Shown in pieces: positions 26,815 through 37,914 of a stretch of 64,000 nt of DNA. Each line of letters opens with the position of its first letter. Position 1 is the first letter of the stretch. The notes under the pieces were generated by a model, which ran no database searches, was not told where the DNA came from, and worked only from the letters and a program-made list of their open reading frames with translations. The position numbers and the translations under genes are program-made. Origin of the DNA: Bacillus pumilus (GTDB lineage Bacteria > Bacillota > Bacilli > Bacillales > Bacillaceae); assembly GCF_002744245.1 (NCBI RefSeq), contig NZ_NKHG01000038.1:34196-98195 (forward strand), written 5' to 3'.

Positions 26815-27793
26815 ATGAGCACACTACTTGAAGTACAAAACTTAAAAACCTATTTTTTTCGAAAAAGGAACCGATACCCGCTGTGGATGGCGTAGATTTT
26901 AGCATAAGAAAAGGAGAAACTGTTGCATTAGTCGGTGAATCTGGATCTGGCAAAAGTATTACGTCCTTATCCATCATGGGACTGATTAATGGGACTGGTG
27001 GAAAGATTATGGACGGTTCCATCAAGCTTGATGGAAAAGACCTTGTTACATATGGTGAAAAGGAATTATGCAGCATTCGCGGTAATGATGTATCCATGAT
27101 CTTTCAGGAACCCATGACCTCACTTAATCCCGTCTTAACCATCGGGGAACAAATAACAGAAATCCTCATCTATCACAAAAACCTTTCAAAAAAAGAAGCG
27201 ACCAAAAAAGCAATTGACCTGCTGAAGCTTGTTGGTTTTTCTCGGCCAGAACAAATCATCAAAGATTTTCCGCACCGTTTATCAGGTGGTATGCGTCAAC
27301 GGGTGATGATTGCCATTGCGCTAAGCTGTGATCCGAAGCTTCTCATTGCAGATGAGCCGACAACCGCTCTAGATGTGACCATTCAAGCCCAGGTGCTCAC
27401 CTTAATGAAAGATTTGTGTCAAACATTTGGTACATCCATTCTTCTCATTACACACGATTTAGGTGTCGTGTCTGAAGTAGCGGACCGAGTCATTGTTATG
27501 TACTGCGGACAGGTAGTGGAAAATGGGACCGTTGAAGAATTGTTTGATCAACCGCTTCATCCTTACACAGAAGGATTGCTTGAATCCATTCCCGTGATTG
27601 ACGGAGAGATTCAGCCATTAACAGCGATAAAAGGAAATGTCCCTGCGCCAGATCAGCTTCCGGCCGCTGCCGCTTTGCTCCTAGATGCCCGAAAGTCAAA
27701 GATCGCTGCATGGGGGAATTGCCCAAGCTGAAAACATTTGAAAACGGCAGAAGCGTCAGGTGTTTCTTATATGAGGAGGCAAGCCAAACATGA
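26815..27793 (+). pseudogene. appD: appD, oligopeptide ABC transporter ATPase, with two one-base deletions
   Basis: App system ATPase. Start MSTLLEVQNLKTYFFRK reads from ATG 26815 (after GAAGGAG), but at 26862-26868 the run CGAAAAAGG has one A too few; adding it joins to VDGVDFSIRKG at 26883. The middle is intact: Walker A GESGSGKS, signature LSGGMRQR, Walker B LLIADEPT. Near 27662-27670, CCGGCCGCTGCC lacks one G; restoring it gives the expected PAGCRFAPRCPK cysteine-rich tail, ending at TGA 27791-27793, which overlaps appF (ATGA). The repaired product is 326 aa, close to B. subtilis AppD. Unrepaired, the upstream frame gives only 26 residues. Either a real inactive allele or two read errors. 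Confidence 0.88.
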
Positions 27794-28812
27794 CACTTGC
27801 TGAAAATCAGCCACAAATGACAGATCTTCCAGAGAAAGAAACCATTCTTGAACTGAAAAATATTCAAAAGCACTTTCCAATTAAAGCGGGAATTTTGCAG
27901 AAGAAAGTAGGTGCGGTCAAAGCTGTTGACGGCATAAACCTCAAGATTTATAAAGGTGAAACGTTAGGCATTGTTGGGGAGTCAGGATGCGGTAAATCAA
28001 CATTAGGACGGACAATGATTCGCTTATATCAACCAACAGACGGACAAATCCTATTTAAAGGGCAAGATATCTCTCACGTATCTGAATCAAAACTAAGACA
28101 ATCGACAAGAAAAAACATCCAAATGGTTTTTCAAGATCCCTTTGCATCACTCAACCCTAGAAAAACACTTCGAAGCATCATCAAAGAACCCTACAAAACA
28201 CATCATTTATACTCCTTAAAAGAAAGAAATGAAAAAGTAGAACAGCTTTTATCAAAGGTAGGTCTTCATCCAAGCTTTGCGAATCGCTACCCGCACGAGT
28301 TTTCTGGTGGACAGAGGCAGCGGATCGGCATCGCTCGTGCGCTTGCCATGAATCCAGAAATGATCATAGCAGATGAGCCTGTTTCAGCACTCGACGTATC
28401 CATTCAGGCTCAGGTCATTAATCTGATGGAGGAGCTTCAGGAGGAATTTGACCTGACCTATCTATTTATCTCTCACGACCTAAGTGTGGTCCGGCACATT
28501 AGTGATAGAGTGGGCGTCATGTATCTCGGCAAAATGATGGAGCTTGCAGATAAGCACAGCCTGTACGATGACCCGCTCCATCCATATACTCAGGCACTGC
28601 TTTCTTCTGTTCCGATCACCCGTAAAAAAGGTCAGGTGAAGAGAGAGCGGATTATGCTGCAAGGCGATTTACCAAGTCCTGCGAATCCGCCAAAAGGCTG
28701 TGTGTTTCACACAAGATGCCCGCATGCGAAAGAAATCTGTAAAGAAAAAGCACCAAAATTTCAGGAATTAAGAACGAACCACTTTGTTGCCTGCCATCTC
28801 TACGACGCTTAA
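27790..28812 (+). CDS. appF: Oligopeptide ABC transporter ATP-binding protein
   Basis: 340-aa partner ATPase of AppD. Walker A GESGCGKSTLGR (about 61-72), signature SGGQRQRIGIARAL, Walker B MIIADEPVSALD, and the C-terminal oligopeptide-transporter tail with CVFHTRCPHAKEIC, a cysteine cluster. GAGGAGG lies upstream and the ATG overlaps the appD stop. If appD is truly broken, the App pump would lack one of its two ATPases. Confidence 0.93.
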   Translation: MTLAENQPQMTDLPEKETILELKNIQKHFPIKAGILQKKVGAVKAVDGINLKIYKGETLGIVGESGCGKSTLGRTMIRLYQPTDGQILFKGQDISHVSESKLRQSTRKNIQMVFQDPFASLNPRKTLRSIIKEPYKTHHLYSLKERNEKVEQLLSKVGLHPSFANRYPHEFSGGQRQRIGIARALAMNPEMIIADEPVSALDVSIQAQVINLMEELQEEFDLTYLFISHDLSVVRHISDRVGVMYLGKMMELADKHSLYDDPLHPYTQALLSSVPITRKKGQVKRERIMLQGDLPSPANPPKGCVFHTRCPHAKEICKEKAPKFQELRTNHFVACHLYDA

Positions 28813-28895
28813 AACAGCTTGTATGATCTCATCTTTGAGAGGGGGGATAAAGCGGCATCTGTCATCATTTCTAAAAAAAATAGGGGGAATTGTAC

Positions 28896-30530
28896 ATGAA
28901 AGGTAGAAATCAAAAGTCCATTCTGGTCAGTTTACTGCTGATCTTTACACTGATACTTGCGGCTTGCTCTGGTGGAAATAAAACATCTGGAGACAGTGAA
29001 AAGAAATCCACTGGTAAGCCTGTACAAGGCGGAGACCTTGTCATTGGTTCAATTGCAGAGCCTACGTTATTTAACTCGCTTTATTCAACTGATGCGGCAA
29101 GCTCTGATATAGAGGAAAGAATCTACAGCTTCTTACTTCAAACAGACGGAAAACTCAACCCGCAGCTATCGCTGGCAGAGGATATTAAAGAATCTGATGA
29201 CGGCAAGCAGTTTGATGTGACCATTAGAAAAGGTGTGAAGTTTCATGATGGTGAAGAACTGACTGCTGATGATGTTGTGTTTACATACAGCATTCCGATC
29301 AATAAGGATTACAACGGAGAGCGTGGATCAGGCTTTGAAGTATTAGATTCTGTCAAAAAGACAGGAGATTACTCTATTGAATTCAAGCTCAATAAAAAAG
29401 ATCCGTATTTTTATAATGTCACACTAGGAAGCTATGGCATTTTGCCTAAGCATATTTTAGGTGATGTGCCTGTAAAGGATCTCGGCGAAAATGAATTTAA
29501 CCGAAAAAAACCAATTGGTTCAGGTCCATTTAAATTTGCAGAGTGGAAAGAAGGAGACTATGTCAAACTAGAAGCCTTTGATGATTATTGGGATGGCCGT
29601 CCAAACCTTGATACGGTCACCATTAAAACCATTCCTGATCAAAATGCAGCCATTGCTCAGCTATCAGCAGGTGATATTGATTTCTTTGCTGTACCGGGAG
29701 TAGAGCTGCAAACAGCTGAAAAAGTCAGCAACATCAAAATTGAATCTGATCTAGGGCTCAATTATTCATATATTGGCTGGAACCAGAAAAATGATCTCTT
29801 CAAAAGTAAAAAGGTCCGCCAAGCTCTTACACATGCCATTGATCGTCAAACGATTGTGGATCAAGTGTTAAATGGAGATGGCAAAGTGGCTAACATTCCA
29901 GAAAGTCCGCTGTCATGGAACTATCCAAAGAATGAAAATGTCCCAGTGTTTGAATTTGACCAAGAAAAAGCGAAAAAGATGCTCAAAGAAGAGGGCTGGG
30001 AGGATACAGATGGAGATGGCTATCTTGATAAGGATGGCAAAAAGTTCTCCTTTGAATTAAAGACGAACCAAGGCAACAAAGTCCGTGAAGATATCGCTGT
30101 CGTTGTCCAGCAGCAGCTCAAAGAAATTGGCGTTGAAGCAAAGCCGCAAATTGTGGAATTCAGTGCATTAATCGAACAGACAACACCGCCAAAATGGGAT
30201 TATGATGCTTTGTTGCTCGGCTGGAGCCTTGCAACATTCCCTGATCAGTTCAGCATCTTCCACTCAAGTCAGTCAGAAAAAGGCTTGAATAACATTTGGT
30301 ATAAAAATGAAGAGGTCGATCAGCTGTTAGTTGATGCCAAGAACTTAAGCGATCGAAAAGAATATTCGAAGGCGTATGAAAAAATTTATGAGCTGATCGC
30401 AGAAGACCAGCCATATACGTTCCTTTATTATGCTAACTCACATCGTGCGATGCCATCTAATCTCCAAGGCTACTCTTACCACCCGAAAGATGAATATTAC
30501 AAAATCGAAAAATGGTGGATTGAACAGTAG
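28896..30530 (+). CDS. appA: Oligopeptide-binding lipoprotein
   Basis: 544-aa solute-binding lipoprotein (SBP family 5). Signal MKGRNQKSILVSLLLIFTLILAACSGG with lipobox LAAC (Cys24), then GGDLVIGSIAEPTLFNSLYS and the usual VKFHDGEELTADDVVFTY motif. It is the surface receptor for peptides of the App importer. ATG 28896 is 8 nt after AGGGGG. It is intact here, whereas in B. subtilis 168 appA itself carries a frameshift (known). A strong hairpin lies between it and appB. Confidence 0.93.
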   Translation: MKGRNQKSILVSLLLIFTLILAACSGGNKTSGDSEKKSTGKPVQGGDLVIGSIAEPTLFNSLYSTDAASSDIEERIYSFLLQTDGKLNPQLSLAEDIKESDDGKQFDVTIRKGVKFHDGEELTADDVVFTYSIPINKDYNGERGSGFEVLDSVKKTGDYSIEFKLNKKDPYFYNVTLGSYGILPKHILGDVPVKDLGENEFNRKKPIGSGPFKFAEWKEGDYVKLEAFDDYWDGRPNLDTVTIKTIPDQNAAIAQLSAGDIDFFAVPGVELQTAEKVSNIKIESDLGLNYSYIGWNQKNDLFKSKKVRQALTHAIDRQTIVDQVLNGDGKVANIPESPLSWNYPKNENVPVFEFDQEKAKKMLKEEGWEDTDGDGYLDKDGKKFSFELKTNQGNKVREDIAVVVQQQLKEIGVEAKPQIVEFSALIEQTTPPKWDYDALLLGWSLATFPDQFSIFHSSQSEKGLNNIWYKNEEVDQLLVDAKNLSDRKEYSKAYEKIYELIAEDQPYTFLYYANSHRAMPSNLQGYSYHPKDEYYKIEKWWIEQ

Positions 30531-30543
30531 GATGCTTGTGAAG

Positions 30544-30568
30544 AAGGGGAGTTTTCTCCCCTTTTTTT
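30544..30568 (+). terminator. Intercistronic terminator-like hairpin between appA and appB
   Basis: AAGGGGAG, TTTT loop, CTCCCCTT and seven Ts. Probably reduces transcription of appBC relative to appA. Confidence 0.8.
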
Positions 30569-30607
30569 ATCACAGTATGGGCATCCGATGAAAAAGGAGT
30601 TGTGCAT

Positions 30608-31558
30608 ATGGTTACATATATCATTAGAAGGACATTGCTTTCTATTCCCATTTTGTTTGGTATTACGATTTTGTCCTTTGCCATTATGAAAGCAGCACCA
30701 GGCGATCCGATGTCACTCATGATGGACCCCACGATTAGTGCTGCAGATCGGGAAGCCTTTATTGATAAGTACGGCTTGAACGATCCTGAATATGTGCAAT
30801 ATTTGAAATGGCTTGGCAATATGCTTCAAGGTGACTTTGGCACATCCATTGTAAAAAAGGGAACGCCCGTGGCTGATTTGATTTTCGCGCGGCTGCCAAA
30901 TACCCTCATCCTCATGATCTTTTCTACATTCGTTGCCTTGATTATCGCGATCCCATTTGGTGTTCTTTCGGCAAAACGTCCATATACGAAGCTTGACTAT
31001 GGTATTACCGTTACATCATTTATTGGACTGGCTATCCCGAACTTTTGGTTTGGTCTCATCCTCATTATGATCTTATCAGTGAATCTGGGGTGGTTTCCGA
31101 CTGGTGGGGTCTCTACTTTGAATGCAGATTTTAATTTGTTTGACCGGCTTCATCACATCATTTTACCAGCCTTTGTTTTAGCAACTGCTGATATGGCAGG
31201 GCTTACGAGGTATACAAGGTCAAGTATGATTGATGTCATGCGGCAGGATTATATTCGCACGGCACGAGCGAAAGGCTTCAGAGAAAACAAGGTCATCTTC
31301 AAGCATGGTTTAAGAAACGGCCTGATGCCTGTCATTACGATTTTTGGACTGATGATTCCATCCTTTATTGGCGGCGCTGTGGTAGTGGAACAAATATTCA
31401 CGTGGCCTGGTCTTGGAAAGCTGTTTATCGATTCTGCCTTTTCAAGAGATTATCCGGTGATTATGGCGATGACCGTCATTTCAGCAGTGCTAGTGGTTGT
31501 TGGAAACTTAATAGCGGATATTTTATATGCGATCGTTGATCCGCGTATTGAGTATTAG
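30608..31558 (+). CDS. appB: Oligopeptide ABC transporter permease
   Basis: 316-aa inner-membrane permease with six helices; first helix TYIIRRTLLSIPILFGITILSFA, and the EAA-type loop [28 protein letters not shown] that contacts the ATPases. GGAG precedes ATG 30608 by 8 nt; the GTG two codons earlier is too close to it. Pairs with AppC to form the channel. Confidence 0.93.
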   Translation: MVTYIIRRTLLSIPILFGITILSFAIMKAAPGDPMSLMMDPTISAADREAFIDKYGLNDPEYVQYLKWLGNMLQGDFGTSIVKKGTPVADLIFARLPNTLILMIFSTFVALIIAIPFGVLSAKRPYTKLDYGITVTSFIGLAIPNFWFGLILIMILSVNLGWFPTGGVSTLNADFNLFDRLHHIILPAFVLATADMAGLTRYTRSSMIDVMRQDYIRTARAKGFRENKVIFKHGLRNGLMPVITIFGLMIPSFIGGAVVVEQIFTWPGLGKLFIDSAFSRDYPVIMAMTVISAVLVVVGNLIADILYAIVDPRIEY

Positions 31559-31576
31559 AAAGGAGCTGAAGCACAA

Positions 31577-32491
31577 TTGGCACAGCCTAATATGGGAACA
31601 CCTCCTGTTGATCTCAAATTAAAGGAAGGCCTCCCACCAAAACCAGAGACGATGCTGCGTTTATTTTGTGAAAAATTCTTCAAAAATAAATTGGCGGTTG
31701 CCGGCTCTGTTATTTTGCTGATCATTATTTTTTCTGCCATGTTCGCGCCAGTGATTGCACCTTACGCACCAGAGCAGCAAGATTTATTAAAGCGGCTCCA
31801 GCCCCCAAGTGCAGAGCATTTGATGGGAACTGATAAGTTTGGCCGTGATATTTTCTCAAGGGTGCTTTATGGAGCAAGAGTCTCTCTGTTAGTTGGCTTT
31901 GTCTCAGTGATCGGAGCAATCACCATTGGCACCGTCATTGGAGCGGTGGCAGGGTACTTTAAAGGATTTGTTGATTCTGTGTTAATGAGGCTTGTTGATG
32001 TGGTGTTGTCTATTCCAGACATTTTTCTATTGATTACGCTAGTGACGATTTTCAAACCAGGTATTGATAAATTGATTTTGATCTTTGCTTTAACCGGTTG
32101 GACAACAACCGCCAGACTGATACGTAGTGAATTCTTATCTCTCCGAACAAGAGAATTCGTTTTGGCGGCAAGAACCATTGGAACCAAAAACCATGTCATT
32201 ATCTTTTCACATATCTTACCGAACTGTATCGGTCCTATTATTGTGTCAGCTACATTGAAAGTGGGCTCCGTGATTTTAGCAGAATCGACGCTGAGCTATC
32301 TAGGATTTGGTATTCAGCCGCCAACAGCAAGCTGGGGCAACATGCTGCAAGATGCACAAAATTTCTCGATTATGGTGCAAGCGTGGTGGTATCCGCTTTT
32401 CCCAGGTTTACTCATCCTGCTCACCGTTCTATGCTTTAATTTCTTAGGAGATGGGCTGAGAGATGCGCTTGACCCTAAAAAACTAAAGTAA
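31577..32491 (+). CDS. appC: Oligopeptide ABC transporter permease
   Basis: 304-aa permease with the OppC-type N-terminal segment ([27 protein letters not shown]) followed by the BPD_transp_1 domain: [22 protein letters not shown] and the loop [23 protein letters not shown]. It starts with TTG at 31577, 11 nt after AAAGGAG. Last gene of appDFABC. Only a weak hairpin is seen after it. Confidence 0.92.
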   Translation: MAQPNMGTPPVDLKLKEGLPPKPETMLRLFCEKFFKNKLAVAGSVILLIIIFSAMFAPVIAPYAPEQQDLLKRLQPPSAEHLMGTDKFGRDIFSRVLYGARVSLLVGFVSVIGAITIGTVIGAVAGYFKGFVDSVLMRLVDVVLSIPDIFLLITLVTIFKPGIDKLILIFALTGWTTTARLIRSEFLSLRTREFVLAARTIGTKNHVIIFSHILPNCIGPIIVSATLKVGSVILAESTLSYLGFGIQPPTASWGNMLQDAQNFSIMVQAWWYPLFPGLLILLTVLCFNFLGDGLRDALDPKKLK

Positions 32492-32681
32492 GACTCAAAC
32501 CTAATGACAATACGGATGAAATGAAAAAAAGGGACTCTGCGGTGTGTTCTCCTTTTGCTTGATGAAATAAAGAAATGCAAGCCGTCATTCACTCTGCTTG
32601 AAGTTTTAATAAACTTGGAATAATTTCTCTATCCCTTGCCCATACTGTGGACAACAGTTTTTAAAAAGTGAGGGATTGGTT

Positions 32682-33434
32682 ATGTTATTTCTTCATGATG
32701 TATGGGTGAATTGGTTTGAAGGGGAAGAAAATGGCTATAATGTGTGCCATTTTCATGAGTGGCGCAAGGAGGACAGCGTCGAGTTGTTAGATCAAGTGCC
32801 TTTACTCAAGGTGCAGAGTCCTTTGTTTGATTACATAGAGAATGATCTATCAGAGCTGCCGAAAACGCTGCTAGAATCTGTATTTGAGAAATCATATGTT
32901 CGAAAAAATCATGAACGACGAAAATTAGAGTATTGCTTTGTGGTAACAGATGGCATCCGGATCATTGCTGTGGATACGATTGGGTATTCGATTCCTGTGA
33001 GAAAGAGCCGTCTGATTCCAAGGCAGGAGCAATTGGTGTATGAAATGGTGAAAGATGTGAAGGCAGAGGAATATGAATTCTCAACAGACAGCCTTGAGTC
33101 TACGAAAGAGTATCATATTTTGTCATTGCCACCACAGCATATTAGTGGATTAACGAGAAAAGAAAGACAGCTGAAGCAGCTGATGTTTATGGCGCTGGAT
33201 CAATTAAAAGGACTTCAAAACAGAGCAGAAATTGCCTATTGGTATACAGAATGGAATCCGCGCATGTACAACCAAATCAAACGAATGTCATTCGAGGAGA
33301 TTTGGAACATGCTTTACAATGAAACGATTGATGGATGGTCTGAAAATCACTTAGCATTTTGTGAAAAAATGATTAAAGGACAACCATTTTTTGAAAAGCT
33401 ATGGGAAATGGAAAACGAATCAAAAGTGAATTAG
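32682..33434 (+). CDS. yjbA: YjbA family protein (UPF0736)
   Basis: 250-aa soluble protein ([31 protein letters not shown]...), highly similar along its full length to B. subtilis YjbA. ATG 32682 is taken after GTGAGGGATTGG. No recognisable catalytic motif; function unknown. Its terminator is shared with convergent trpS. Confidence 0.88.
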   Translation: MLFLHDVWVNWFEGEENGYNVCHFHEWRKEDSVELLDQVPLLKVQSPLFDYIENDLSELPKTLLESVFEKSYVRKNHERRKLEYCFVVTDGIRIIAVDTIGYSIPVRKSRLIPRQEQLVYEMVKDVKAEEYEFSTDSLESTKEYHILSLPPQHISGLTRKERQLKQLMFMALDQLKGLQNRAEIAYWYTEWNPRMYNQIKRMSFEEIWNMLYNETIDGWSENHLAFCEKMIKGQPFFEKLWEMENESKVN

Positions 33435-33435
33435 A

Positions 33436-33470
33436 AAAAAACTTGCAGCATTCTGAGCTGCAAGCTTTTT

Positions 33471-33473
<3 letters not shown>
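33436..33473. terminator. Bidirectional terminator between yjbA and trpS
   Basis: CTTGCAGC, 7-nt loop, GCTGCAAG with T runs on both sides; the trpS stop lies in it. Confidence 0.9.
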
Positions 33474-34742
<1,269 letters not shown>

Positions 34743-34748
34743 TCTACT

Positions 34749-34777
34749 ATTATAAAGGATGACCATGAAAATGTCAC
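34749..34777 (-). promoter_or_regulatory. trpS promoter
   Basis: Minus strand: GTGACA (34777-34772), 17-nt spacer, TATAAT (34754-34749), directly upstream of the T-box leader. Confidence 0.75.
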
Positions 34778-34779
34778 GA

Positions 34780-35022
34780 AGCCCTTATGTGACCTTCTCA
34801 TCATGTCGTTTGACACTTAAAATTTTAGGTAAAATATCAACTAACTGTCAGAATTTTTTTAAAAAGGACGATTAATTATATGTATAAAACATTATTCTTG
34901 CTGAATTTGTTAAATTATTTTAATCAATTTACGCTTTAATTTGTTGAAGTAATTGAGACTTTAGTTTATAAAAACCCCTCTTTATCCCCATTTACGTTTT
35001 GAAAAAATATATAAAATTGATA
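34780..35022. other. Gene-free AT-rich stretch between the trpS and opp promoters
   Basis: No gene that I can support. AACTGTCAGAATTTT at 34843-34857 matches the CodY box at 11 of 15 positions, too weak to assert. The rest is AT-rich without clear hairpins. Confidence 0.5.
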
Positions 35023-35051
35023 TTGCAATAAATTATTCTATTCATTATAAT
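35023..35051 (+). promoter_or_regulatory. opp operon promoter
   Basis: TTGCAA (35023-35028), 17-nt spacer, TATAAT (35046-35051). The -10 sits inside a perfect 16-bp palindrome (35040-35055). Confidence 0.75.
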
Positions 35052-35109
35052 GAATTTGTTCACACGTTTGTGCTAGGCTCTTTACATAGTGAAAATTCAG
35101 AAAAAACAA

Positions 35110-35156
35110 AAGAAATAGAAAGTAAGCTATTCAGGGACTTTTTTACGCTATTTCTT
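35110..35156 (+). other. Hairpin in the oppA leader
   Basis: AAGAAATAG pairs with CTATTTCTT, and inside it GTAA pairs with TTAC, giving a long stem within the roughly 160-nt untranslated leader. Candidate mRNA-stability or regulatory structure. Confidence 0.45.
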
Positions 35157-35218
35157 AAATCTGAATCTCATCTTTATCGAGACCTTTGAACTAAAACATA
35201 TTATAAGGGGGAATACAG

Positions 35219-36850
35219 TTGAAAAAGCGTTGGTCTGTTGTTACTTTAATGCTTATTTTCACACTTGTATTAAGCGCTTGTGGTTTCAGCGGAAACAAAT
35301 CAGGCGACAGCAGTTCTGGAGAGGCTAAAACAACATTAAATGTGAATATCTCCACTGAGCCTTTTTCTCTACATCCGGGATTGGCAAATGATTCAACTTC
35401 AGGAAGTGTCATCCGTCAGACTTTTGAAGGATTAACAAGAATTAACGCTGAAGGTAAGCCAGAAAATGCGATGGCTTCTGATATCAAAACAAGTGATGAT
35501 GGGAAAACATACACTTTCACACTTCGTGATGCAAAATGGTCTAATGGTGACCCTGTTAAAGCAGAAGATTTCGAATATGCTTGGAAATGGGCATTAGATC
35601 CTAAAAATGAATCTCAATATGCTTATCAGCTTTACTATATTAAAGGTGCTGAAGCAGCTAATAAAGGAAAAGCAAAAGTTGCTGATGTTGGTGTGAAAGC
35701 TAAAGACGACAAAACGCTTGTAGTTGAGCTAGAGAACCCAACACCGTTCTTTACTGAACTAACTGCATTCTATACGTATATGCCAGTCAACAAAAAAGTG
35801 GCTGAAAAGAATAAAAACTGGTACACAAATGCTGGTGAAAACTACGTATCTAACGGACCATTCGTTCTTTCTAAATGGAAACATGGCGGTTCTATCACGC
35901 TTGAAAAGAACAATGAATACTGGGATAAAGATACTGTGAAATTGAAAAAAATCAACATGTCTATGATCAAAGATACAAACACTGAGCTTAGCATGTTCAA
36001 AAAAGGCGAGCTTGACTGGGCTGGTATGCCAACTGGAAGCCTTCCAACTGAGTCTTTAAAAACATTGAAAAAAGAAGGCGGTCTGAAAATCCAAATGATC
36101 GCTGGTATTTATAACTACAAATTCAACACAGAAGTAAAACCTTTAAACAATGCAAACATCCGTAAGGCCCTTGCATACTCAATCAACCGTCAAGCGATCG
36201 TTGACAAAATTACGCAAGGTGAACAAGTTCCAGCTATGGCAATCGTTCCACCAACAATGGAAGGATTCACTGATAACAAAACTGGCTACTTCAAAGATCA
36301 TGATGTAGATACTGCTAAAAAACTTCTTGAAAAAGGTGCGAAAGAATTAGGTTATAAGTCTGTTTCTGATCTTCCAGCATTGAAACTTTCTTACAACACA
36401 GATGAAGGCCACCAAAAGATTGCACAAGCAATTCAAGAAATGTGGAAAAAAGATTTAGGTGTGAAAGTTGAACTTGATAACTCTGAGTGGAACGTATACA
36501 TCGACAAAATCCACAGCGGAGACTACCAAATCGGACGTATGGGCTGGTTAGGTGACTTCAATGATCCAGTGAACTTCCTTGAGCTTTACAAAGATAAAGA
36601 CGGTGGAAACAACGACACTGGCTGGGAAAACAAAGAGTACAAACAATTGTTGAATGATTCTGCAAAAGAAACAGATAAAACGAAGCGTGAAGAAATGCTG
36701 AAAAAAGCAGAAGAAATCATCATCAACGATATGCCTATAGCACCAATTTACTTCTACACTCAGCCTTGGGTACAAGATCCAAAACTTAAAGGTGTAGTTG
36801 TATCTGGACTAGGTGATGTTCAATACAAATGGGCACATTTCGAAAAGTAA
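35219..36850 (+). CDS. oppA: Oligopeptide-binding lipoprotein
   Basis: 543-aa SBP family 5 lipoprotein. Signal MKKRWSVVTLMLIFTLVLSACG with Cys21; mature part LNVNISTEPFSLHPGLANDS. Very similar to B. subtilis OppA, the receptor for oligopeptides, including signalling peptides (PhrA, PhrC/CSF) used in sporulation and competence. It starts with TTG at 35219, 7 nt after AAGGGGG. Codon use is more restricted than in neighbours (GAA, AAA, CTT/ACA preference), suggesting high expression. Confidence 0.96.
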   Translation: MKKRWSVVTLMLIFTLVLSACGFSGNKSGDSSSGEAKTTLNVNISTEPFSLHPGLANDSTSGSVIRQTFEGLTRINAEGKPENAMASDIKTSDDGKTYTFTLRDAKWSNGDPVKAEDFEYAWKWALDPKNESQYAYQLYYIKGAEAANKGKAKVADVGVKAKDDKTLVVELENPTPFFTELTAFYTYMPVNKKVAEKNKNWYTNAGENYVSNGPFVLSKWKHGGSITLEKNNEYWDKDTVKLKKINMSMIKDTNTELSMFKKGELDWAGMPTGSLPTESLKTLKKEGGLKIQMIAGIYNYKFNTEVKPLNNANIRKALAYSINRQAIVDKITQGEQVPAMAIVPPTMEGFTDNKTGYFKDHDVDTAKKLLEKGAKELGYKSVSDLPALKLSYNTDEGHQKIAQAIQEMWKKDLGVKVELDNSEWNVYIDKIHSGDYQIGRMGWLGDFNDPVNFLELYKDKDGGNNDTGWENKEYKQLLNDSAKETDKTKREEMLKKAEEIIINDMPIAPIYFYTQPWVQDPKLKGVVVSGLGDVQYKWAHFEK

Positions 36851-36885
36851 GAGTTATAGTGTAAGAGATCTACGGCAAGGATCTT

Positions 36886-36920
36886 AAGGTATATGGAGGA
36901 TGTCTCTCCATATACCTTTC
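36886..36920 (+). terminator. Intercistronic hairpin between oppA and oppB
   Basis: AAGGTATATGGAG and CTCCATATACCTT form a perfect 13-bp stem with a 7-nt loop, but only a short T tract. Likely protects the oppA 3' end and lowers oppBCDF expression. Confidence 0.8.
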
Positions 36921-36966
36921 TTGCTGATTAGAGAAAATGTTGTAAAATCATGGAGGTGCAATTCCG

Positions 36967-37911
36967 TTGCTTAAATATATCGGTAAGCGATTAATATATA
37001 TTTTAATCACACTGTTTGTTATTGTAACTGCAACTTTCTTTCTCATGCAGGCAGCACCTGGTGGTCCATTCTCTGGAGAGAAGAAACTTCCTGCTGAAAT
37101 TGAAGCAAACCTAAACGAGCACTACGGGCTGGACAAGCCTTTATTTGTTCAATATGTAAACTATTTAGGTTCAGTTGCAACATTAGATTTTGGTCCCTCA
37201 TTTAAGTATAAAGGACAAACCGTAAATGACTTAATCAGTTCTGGATTCCCCGTTTCCTTTACCCTCGGAATTGAGGCAATTCTCCTCGCATTAGCATTTG
37301 GTGTATTGTTTGGGGTCCTTGCAGCGCTCTATCATAATAAGTGGCAAGACTATACGATTGCCATTTTAACGATCTTTGGAATTTCTGTTCCAAGTTTCAT
37401 TTTAGCGGCGCTACTACAATATGTATTTGCATCTGAGGCAAGCGTTATAGCGATTTTCCCAGTTGCAGGATGGGAGTCTTGGGCAAGCACCGTACTACCT
37501 TCTATTGCACTTTCCTTCATGCCAATGGCATTTATCGCCAGACTTTCACGGTCAAGTATGCTTGAGGTGCTAAACAGTGACTACATTAGAACGGCTAGAG
37601 CGAAAGGATTAACGAAATCAGCTGTTACGATCAAACACGCCATTCGAAACGCATTGTTACCTGTTATTACATACATGGGACCAATGGCAGCTTCAGTTTT
37701 AACCGGTAGTTTTGTCGTGGAGAAGATTTTTGGTATTCCTGGATTAGGCTCTCACTTTGTTACAAGCATTACAAACCGTGATTACACCGTCATCATGGGT
37801 GTCACAGTCTTCTACAGTATCATTCTATTAATTAGTATTCTAATCGTTGACGTCCTCTACGGTATTATCGATCCTAGAATTAAACTGACGAAGGCGAAGA
37901 AAGGGGTCTAA
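36967..37911 (+). CDS. oppB: Oligopeptide ABC transporter permease
   Basis: 314-aa permease, first helix [26 protein letters not shown], then [15 protein letters not shown] and the EAA loop [28 protein letters not shown]. Starts with TTG at 36967, 8 nt after GGAGGTG, as in B. subtilis. Forms the Opp channel with OppC. Confidence 0.95.
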   Translation: MLKYIGKRLIYILITLFVIVTATFFLMQAAPGGPFSGEKKLPAEIEANLNEHYGLDKPLFVQYVNYLGSVATLDFGPSFKYKGQTVNDLISSGFPVSFTLGIEAILLALAFGVLFGVLAALYHNKWQDYTIAILTIFGISVPSFILAALLQYVFASEASVIAIFPVAGWESWASTVLPSIALSFMPMAFIARLSRSSMLEVLNSDYIRTARAKGLTKSAVTIKHAIRNALLPVITYMGPMAASVLTGSFVVEKIFGIPGLGSHFVTSITNRDYTVIMGVTVFYSIILLISILIVDVLYGIIDPRIKLTKAKKGV

Positions 37912-37914
37912 CAC

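Noticed and set aside
26705..27097. 130-codon minus-strand frame over the app promoter and start of appD
   Set aside because: Overlaps the conserved appD coding sequence and has no ribosome site or known motif.
34843..34857. CodY box before opp
   Set aside because: Only 11 of 15 positions match in a very AT-rich stretch, and it lies far upstream of the promoter.
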